The position numbers and the translations under genes were made by a program. The notes under the pieces were generated by a model. That model worked only from the letters and a program-made list of their open reading frames with translations, searched no databases and was not told where the DNA came from. Below, one piece after another: positions 59,540-64,000 of a stretch of DNA of 64,000 nucleotides. Source of the stretch: Bradyrhizobium sp. AUGA SZCCT0158 (GTDB lineage: Bacteria > Pseudomonadota > Alphaproteobacteria > Rhizobiales > Xanthobacteraceae); contig NZ_JAFCME010000024.1 in the NCBI RefSeq assembly GCF_018130065.1, positions 27,977-91,976 on the forward strand, in the 5' to 3' direction. How positions within the stretch are numbered: the first letter of the stretch is position 1; the number at the start of each line of letters is the position of its first letter.

Positions 59540-59953
59540 CTACAGATCGACCACCACGTAATCGCTCTCGACCGACACCGCGATCGTTTCGGCAACATAC
59601 GGCCCCTTCACCACGTTGGTGCCGGGCTCGACATTGACGGGATAGGCTTTGACGCGGAAGCGCTTGGGGTCGCAGTAGGACTGGCCCGTGCGGATGTCGA
59701 ATTCCCAGCCGTGCCAGGGGCAGCGGATGATTTCCCCGAGTTTTGTATATTCGATCTCGCCGGGATCAGAGGAAGTCGCGAGCCCGATCAGCGGGCCTTC
59801 GCACAAGGCCGCGCCCTGATGCGGGCAGCGGTTCAACAGGCCGAAGAACTCGCCCTTGACGTTGAAGATCGCGATCGGCCGCTCGTCGATGGTGAGAAAT
59901 TTTCGTGTGCCCGGCGGCAACTCGTCCACCGGGGCAATGACATGCCGCGCCAT
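59540..59953 (-). CDS. Rieske [2Fe-2S] ferredoxin
   Basis: This 137-residue protein carries the Rieske ligands Cys43-x-His45 in NRCPHQGAALCEG and Cys78-x2-His81 in RCPWHGWEFDIRTG. It is the single-domain type that carries electrons to ring-hydroxylating or other oxygenases rather than the respiratory form. ATG at 59953 follows the upstream amidohydrolase's stop by 4 bases, so it belongs to that operon. The oxygenase it would serve is not in the window. Confidence 0.92.
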   Translation of the reverse strand: MARHVIAPVDELPPGTRKFLTIDERPIAIFNVKGEFFGLLNRCPHQGAALCEGPLIGLATSSDPGEIEYTKLGEIIRCPWHGWEFDIRTGQSYCDPKRFRVKAYPVNVEPGTNVVKGPYVAETIAVSVESDYVVVDL

Positions 59954-59957
59954 CAGA

Positions 59958-61055
59958 TTATCCGTACAGCTTCTTCGCATTGTCGAGATAGAACGCCTGC
60001 TTGTTGGCGTCGCTGACGCCGGGCGGCAGCACGCGCGAGGGCTCGTCGAAATCCCAGTGCGGGTAGTCGGTCGCGAACAACAGCTTGTCCCAGCCGATCC
60101 ATTCGATCACCTCGAACAGATGCTCGCGGCGTTCCGGATCTTCCATCGGCTGCGTGGTCCACCAGATGTGATCGCGGATATATTCCGACGGGCGGCGCTT
60201 CAAATGCGGCACCTCGCTGCGCAGCCGGTCGAAACTCTTGTCCAGCCGCCAGGAAAGCGACGGCGCCCAGCCGAAGCCGGCCTCGATCATCACCATCTTC
60301 AGTTTCGGATAGCGCTCGAACACGCCCTCGAGCACCAGGCTTGCGAGCGCGGTCTGCTGGCACTGCGAATGGCCGACCATCTCCTCGATGTAAAAACTCG
60401 GCCAACCGGAAGCTGTGATGGGATTGCCGCCGAAGCCGAAGGCATGGACGCCGACGGGAAGGCCGATCTCCTGCGCCGCCTCATAGATCGGCCAGTAGCG
60501 TCGCTGGCCGAGCGGCTCGACATTGCGGCTCAGCAAAAGCACCTGCACGAAATTCTTGTCGCCGGCGCGTTTGCGGATCTCGGCGGCGGCGGTGGGGCCG
60601 TCTTCATTGCCGACGACGATCGAACCTTTGAGACGGGAATCCTTGCTGGTCCATTTCTCGATCTGCCAGTCGTTGATCGCGGTCGCCAATGCTGCGCTGA
60701 GATCGTGGTTGCGCAGGCCCTGCCCGGTGTCGAGTGGATTGAGCACGCCGAGCGCGACATTGTAGGGGTCGAGCAGCTGCTTCTGCATGAAGGACAGCGA
60801 GGAGCCTTGTTTGCCGCCTTCCGGCGGATAGGCGTCGCGGCGCGAGGCGTTCGGCTGCGCCTTCGGATAGGGCGGGCCTTCCATCATGCCCTGATAGGCG
60901 TGCTTGCCGTAGGTTTCGAGATGCGAATGCCAGCGTTTTGCCAGGAACGGATAAAGCTCGGTCCCGGTGGCGCGCGCGGGATGGATGTCGCAATCGGCGA
61001 TCGCGGTCTTGACGCTAGTGGAAGCGGCCGGGTCGGCGCGAAACTGCACATTCAT
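59958..61055 (-). CDS. Amidohydrolase family 2 protein (second of a pair)
   Basis: This 365-residue TIM-barrel metal hydrolase has DCDIHPARATGTELYPFL (first metal D-x-H variant), VGVHAFGFGGNPIT, KLKMVMIEAGFGWAPSLSWRLDKSFDRLR and KLLFATDYPHWDFDEPSRVLP with the conserved metal aspartate. This is the Amidohydro_2/ACMSD-like fold of decarboxylases and hydrolases of small carboxylic acids. Its ATG overlaps the stop of the upstream amidohydrolase gene (ATGA). The two share many motifs and look like paralogues that may form a heteromer. Confidence 0.9.
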   Translation of the reverse strand: MNVQFRADPAASTSVKTAIADCDIHPARATGTELYPFLAKRWHSHLETYGKHAYQGMMEGPPYPKAQPNASRRDAYPPEGGKQGSSLSFMQKQLLDPYNVALGVLNPLDTGQGLRNHDLSAALATAINDWQIEKWTSKDSRLKGSIVVGNEDGPTAAAEIRKRAGDKNFVQVLLLSRNVEPLGQRRYWPIYEAAQEIGLPVGVHAFGFGGNPITASGWPSFYIEEMVGHSQCQQTALASLVLEGVFERYPKLKMVMIEAGFGWAPSLSWRLDKSFDRLRSEVPHLKRRPSEYIRDHIWWTTQPMEDPERREHLFEVIEWIGWDKLLFATDYPHWDFDEPSRVLPPGVSDANKQAFYLDNAKKLYG

Positions 61056-62137
61056 GGCGTTGCCTCCTTGAGCGCGGGCTGCGTGAGACGAGGATAGGCC
61101 GCGTGCGGATTGTCGATCATGATCTTGCGAACAAGATCTTGCGAAATGCCCTCCGGCAGCACCTCGTCGCCGTCGAATTGCCAGTGCGGATAGTCGGTTG
61201 AGAATAGGAGCAATTCGTCCGACTGCATATGGTCGAACAGGCGATTTAACGTGGCGGGATCCGGCGGCGCGTCGACCGGCTGCAGCGAGAAGCGGATGTT
61301 GCTGCGCACAATTTCCAGCGGCGCACGGTCGACCCAGGGCGTTTCCATCCGCACCCCGCGCCAGAACTTGTGCAGCCGCCACAGGAATGACGGCAGCCAG
61401 GTGAAGCCACTTTCCAGCATCACCATCTTCAGCTTCGGATGCCGGGCGAACACGCCCTCGACGATCAGGCTGGTCAACTGGGTCTGGAACGCCTGCGCCT
61501 GCGCGACGTAATCCTCGACATGATAGGAACCCCAGCCGACCGAGGTCGGCGGATTGTGATAGGCGGATCCGGCATGGATGCCGATGGCCAGCCCGAGCCG
61601 CTCGGCGGCGGCATAGATCGGCCAATAGGCGCGCTTGCCGAGCGGCATGTCGCCCATCACGAGCATCAGCACCTGAACGAAGCGCGGGTCCTTGGCACAG
61701 CGCTCGATCTCGGCGACTGATTTTTCCACGCTCTGGGTCGGGATCACGATCGAGCCGCGCAGGCGGGAATCCTTGTCGAGCCACTCCTTCACCAGCCAGT
61801 CATTCAGCGCGCGGCAGAAGGCGTCCTGCATGTCCTCGGAAAACACCATTTGCACGCCATACAAGGGATTGCAGATGCCGTAGCTGACCTGAAACCGATC
61901 GAGCGCCTGCTTTTGCATGTCGCTGAGGCTGGAGCCGGGCTTGCCCTGCGCCGGACGCCAATCGGGGCGCGCGCTGATCGGCGAATTGGCCGGATAGGAT
62001 TGCGACACCAGATCGGTCATGCCGCGCGTCGTCACCTGGTCGCGCCAGTAGTCGTTCATATACGGCAGCAGGCTGGTCAGATGGGGCACGGCGGGATGCA
62101 GGTCGCAATCCACGCCGCCTGCGATCGGTGACGTCAT
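61052..62137 (-). CDS. Amidohydrolase family 2 protein (first of a pair)
   Basis: This 361-residue protein reads VDCDLHPAVPHLTSLLPYMNDYWRDQV, IGIHAGSAYHNPPTSVGWGSYHVEDYVAQAQAFQTQLTSLI, FARHPKLKMVMLESGFTWLPSFLWRLHKFWRGVR and ELLLFSTDYPHWQFDGDEVLPEG. These match the second member throughout, with the same metal-binding spacing. The ATG at 62137 follows GGGAAC; an ATG 27 codons earlier is in frame. It is the first gene of a three-gene operon with the paralogue and the Rieske ferredoxin. Confidence 0.9.
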   Translation of the reverse strand: MTSPIAGGVDCDLHPAVPHLTSLLPYMNDYWRDQVTTRGMTDLVSQSYPANSPISARPDWRPAQGKPGSSLSDMQKQALDRFQVSYGICNPLYGVQMVFSEDMQDAFCRALNDWLVKEWLDKDSRLRGSIVIPTQSVEKSVAEIERCAKDPRFVQVLMLVMGDMPLGKRAYWPIYAAAERLGLAIGIHAGSAYHNPPTSVGWGSYHVEDYVAQAQAFQTQLTSLIVEGVFARHPKLKMVMLESGFTWLPSFLWRLHKFWRGVRMETPWVDRAPLEIVRSNIRFSLQPVDAPPDPATLNRLFDHMQSDELLLFSTDYPHWQFDGDEVLPEGISQDLVRKIMIDNPHAAYPRLTQPALKEATP

Positions 62138-62304
62138 GATGTTCCCACTTGCATGTTTCCTCGCGCCCGCGGTCTCACGGCATCTTGTAAGCCACGCCGC
62201 TTGGTTCTTTGGCCGCATTCAAGCAGGCTGACCGGCGCGCCGCAACTCGGCAAACGCTAGCCCCCTGTGCTAGGAAAACATGGGTCGGCCCTTGGGAGAT
62301 GTTG

Positions 62305-63285
62305 ATGATTCGGACTGGAAGTACGGTGGTTGCCATCACCCTGTTGCTGGCCGGCGCGGTAGCCGCGCAGACCGCGCCCCCTGCACCGCCTGCCGCACCC
62401 CCGCCGGTCGATTTCTCCAAGGTCGAGATCAAGACCACCGATCTCGGCGACAACGTCTACATGCTCGAGGGCCAGGGCGGGAACATCACGGTGGCGGTCG
62501 GCAAGACCGGCATCATCATGGTCGACGGCCAGTTCGCGCCGCTGCACGACAAGATCAAGGCCGCGATATCGACCATCTCCAACCTGCCGATCAAATACCT
62601 CATCAACACGCATTATCACGGCGACCACACCGGCGGGAATGAAGCCTTCGCCAAGGACGGCGTCACCATCGTTTCCGACGTCAACGTCAAGATTCGCCTG
62701 GCGGAGGGCACCACCAACGGCCTGACCGGCGTCAAGACGCCGCCGGCCGCAGCCGGCGCGCTGCCGAAGAAGACCTATGCCGGCGGCACGCTCAAGATCA
62801 GGATTCCCGGCCGCGTCGCCAATCTCAAGCATATCGCCCACGCCCATACCGACGGCGATACCTATGTGTGGTTCAAGACCGCCAATGTGCTGTCGACCGG
62901 CGACACCTTCACCAATGGCCGCTATCCCAACATCGACTTCGCCAATGGCGGCAACATCAGGGGCATGATCGCGGCGGCTGATGCCTATCTCAAAATGACC
63001 AACGCCAAGAGCCGCATCGTGCCGGGCCACGGCCCGATCGCCGACAAGGCGGCGCTAGCCGAATATCGCGCCATGCTGGTCACCGCGCGGGACCGCATGG
63101 CGAAGCTGGTCAAGGAAGGCAAGAGCGAAGACGACGTGCTGGCCGCAAAACCGTTCGCCGATCTCGACAAGAAATGGGCGCCGACGGAGCTCGCCTCCAC
63201 GAATTTCATTCGCGTCGTCTATCATTCGCTGGCGGACAAGCCTGACAGGAAGTCGGTGCTGAAACGCATGCTGCGCCGGAGTTGA
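62305..63285 (+). CDS. Metallo-beta-lactamase-fold hydrolase (secreted)
   Basis: This 326-residue protein has a signal peptide (MIRTGSTVVAITLLLAGAVAAQ), a proline-rich linker, then VDGQFAPLHDKIKAAI, the metal motif NTHYHGDHTGGNEAF (H-x-H-x-D-H), IAHAHTDGDTYVWFKT, VLSTGDTFTNGRYP and VPGHGP for the remaining metal ligands. It matches periplasmic members of the family of unknown substrate rather than true carbapenemases. ATG at 62305 has GGGAG 6 bases upstream; an ATG two codons earlier is a weaker choice. PncC follows 6 bases on. Confidence 0.9.
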   Translation: MIRTGSTVVAITLLLAGAVAAQTAPPAPPAAPPPVDFSKVEIKTTDLGDNVYMLEGQGGNITVAVGKTGIIMVDGQFAPLHDKIKAAISTISNLPIKYLINTHYHGDHTGGNEAFAKDGVTIVSDVNVKIRLAEGTTNGLTGVKTPPAAAGALPKKTYAGGTLKIRIPGRVANLKHIAHAHTDGDTYVWFKTANVLSTGDTFTNGRYPNIDFANGGNIRGMIAAADAYLKMTNAKSRIVPGHGPIADKAALAEYRAMLVTARDRMAKLVKEGKSEDDVLAAKPFADLDKKWAPTELASTNFIRVVYHSLADKPDRKSVLKRMLRRS

Positions 63286-63291
63286 GAACAG

Positions 63292-63774
63292 ATGAAAGAA
63301 CTCGTTGGTATCGCCGAGAAGATCGCCGCCAGACTGATCGAACGGAAACAGACGATTGCGATCGCGGAATCCTCCACCGGCGGCCTGATCTCGGCGGCGC
63401 TGCTGTCGGTGCCCGGGGCATCCGCCTATTTCCTCGGCGGCGGCGTGGTCTACACCCGCGACGCGCGGCGCATCCTGATGGACATTTCCGATGAGGCGAT
63501 GAAAGGCCTCCGCTCGGCGTCGGAGCCCTATGCGAAGCTGCTGGCGGGCCAGGTGCGCCAGCGTTTCGCCACCGATTGGGGCCTGTCCGAGACCGGCGCC
63601 GCCGGGCCGACCGGCAACCGCTATGGCGACGCCGCCGGCCACAGCTGCTTGGCGGTCGCGGGCCCGCAGAATGCGGTGTTCACGCTCGAGACCGGCAGCG
63701 CAGACCGGCAGGCGAACATGCAGAAGTTCGCGGCCACGGCGCTGGGCCTGCTGCTGGAGAATGTGTCGAAGTAG
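63292..63774 (+). CDS. pncC: Nicotinamide-nucleotide amidohydrolase PncC (CinA C-terminal domain)
   Basis: This 160-residue protein has KQTIAIAESSTGGLISAALLSVPGASAYFLGGGVVYT, with Ser in AESSTGG the catalytic nucleophile, and GLSETGAAGPTGNRYGDAAGHSCLAVAGP. These are the defining motifs of CinA-C. Known: deamidates NMN to nicotinate mononucleotide, recycling the pyridine nucleotide. It lacks the N-terminal CinA domain, as is usual for stand-alone PncC. It lies 6 bases after the metallo-hydrolase, likely in one operon. Confidence 0.93.
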   Translation: MKELVGIAEKIAARLIERKQTIAIAESSTGGLISAALLSVPGASAYFLGGGVVYTRDARRILMDISDEAMKGLRSASEPYAKLLAGQVRQRFATDWGLSETGAAGPTGNRYGDAAGHSCLAVAGPQNAVFTLETGSADRQANMQKFAATALGLLLENVSK

Positions 63775-63785
63775 GTATTTCCTCC

Positions 63786-63912
63786 ATCGTCGTCCCGGCG
63801 GACGCAGATGCGCAATTGCGCATCGGGGGACCCATACCGCGTGGTCTCTCGATGAAGCCTCGGTAGCAGAGGCCTTTCGCAAAACTTCTCCCTGTGGTTA
63901 TGGGTCCCGGCG
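63786..63912. repeat. Palindromic repeat, CGTCGTCCCGGCGGACGC family, decayed
   Basis: CATCGTCGTCCCGGCG at the left and GGGTCCCGGCGTTCGCCC near the right end, with GATGCGCAATTGCGCATC in between. The rest of the window to 64000 shows no gene. Confidence 0.75.
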
Positions 63913-64000
63913 TTCGCCCTAGAGCATGCACACATCTGATGTCGGGGATTCCCGAATCGGCATTTTGTGTGATTCATATTGTGACACTTCGGCTTTGGCA

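Noticed and set aside
62305..63285. Carbapenemase-type metallo-beta-lactamase
   Set aside because: The fold motif is general; third histidine context and flanks fit other periplasmic hydrolases, and nothing links it to resistance.

Overview
The window is a GC-rich alphaproteobacterial chromosome segment, most likely Bradyrhizobium or a close relative (inference). The reasons are codon bias strong enough to open long reading frames on both strands, several families of short palindromic repeats in most intergenic gaps, and the gene content: many acyl-CoA enzymes, Liv-type ABC and TRAP uptake systems, DUF1127, and LysR, TetR and WYL regulators. I saw no rRNA, tRNA, CRISPR array, prophage or complete insertion sequence. 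The only mobile-element gene is a REP-associated tyrosine transposase (RAYT) at 7.6-8.1 kb.

0-13.2 kb looks like aromatic acid uptake and catabolism. It holds the end of a Liv-type ABC importer (permease-ATPase fusion plus LivF), an ABC substrate-binding protein, and a minus-strand operon of crotonase, feruloyl-CoA-synthetase-like ligase, SDR dehydrogenase and hot-dog thioesterase. A three-part TRAP importer with a DUF3237 gene follows, and then pobA (4-hydroxybenzoate 3-monooxygenase). A perfect inverted repeat in front of the crotonase operon and a closely similar site in front of pobA suggest one regulator controls both. The implied route is hydroxycinnamate to its CoA thioester, side-chain shortening, 4-hydroxybenzoate, then protocatechuate.

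13.4-25.1 kb is mixed: a PaaI-type thioesterase, LysR and WYL regulators, a PNPOx-like protein, a GST, a YkgJ-type cysteine cluster protein, two histidine-rich secreted proteins, an orphan membrane-anchored TAXI receptor, a DUF6537-like protein, a Popeye-like cyclic-nucleotide-binding membrane protein, the remnant of a cyclic-nucleotide-gated channel, and a crotonase.

25.2-46.8 kb is a large acyl-CoA catabolic region: a nitroreductase, four acyl-CoA dehydrogenases (two of them tandem paralogues), a second ligase-crotonase-SDR module, a TetR regulator divergent from a thiolase, another acyl-CoA synthetase, an epoxide-hydrolase-like enzyme, an amidase, a zinc alcohol dehydrogenase, an SDR lacking the usual catalytic tyrosine, another crotonase, and two NTF2-like proteins, one with a single-base frameshift.

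47-54.1 kb holds a GNAT/DUF1127 pair and a tricarballylate utilisation locus (LysR regulator, transporter tcuC, dehydrogenase tcuA, electron-transfer protein tcuB) with a predicted secreted alpha/beta hydrolase inserted between tcuA and tcuB. 54.1-55.5 kb is repeat-rich and apparently gene-free. The rest carries a serine beta-lactamase-like hydrolase, an HpcH/HpaI aldolase, an HU-like protein, a Rieske ferredoxin with two overlapping amidohydrolase genes, a metallo-beta-lactamase-fold hydrolase, and pncC.
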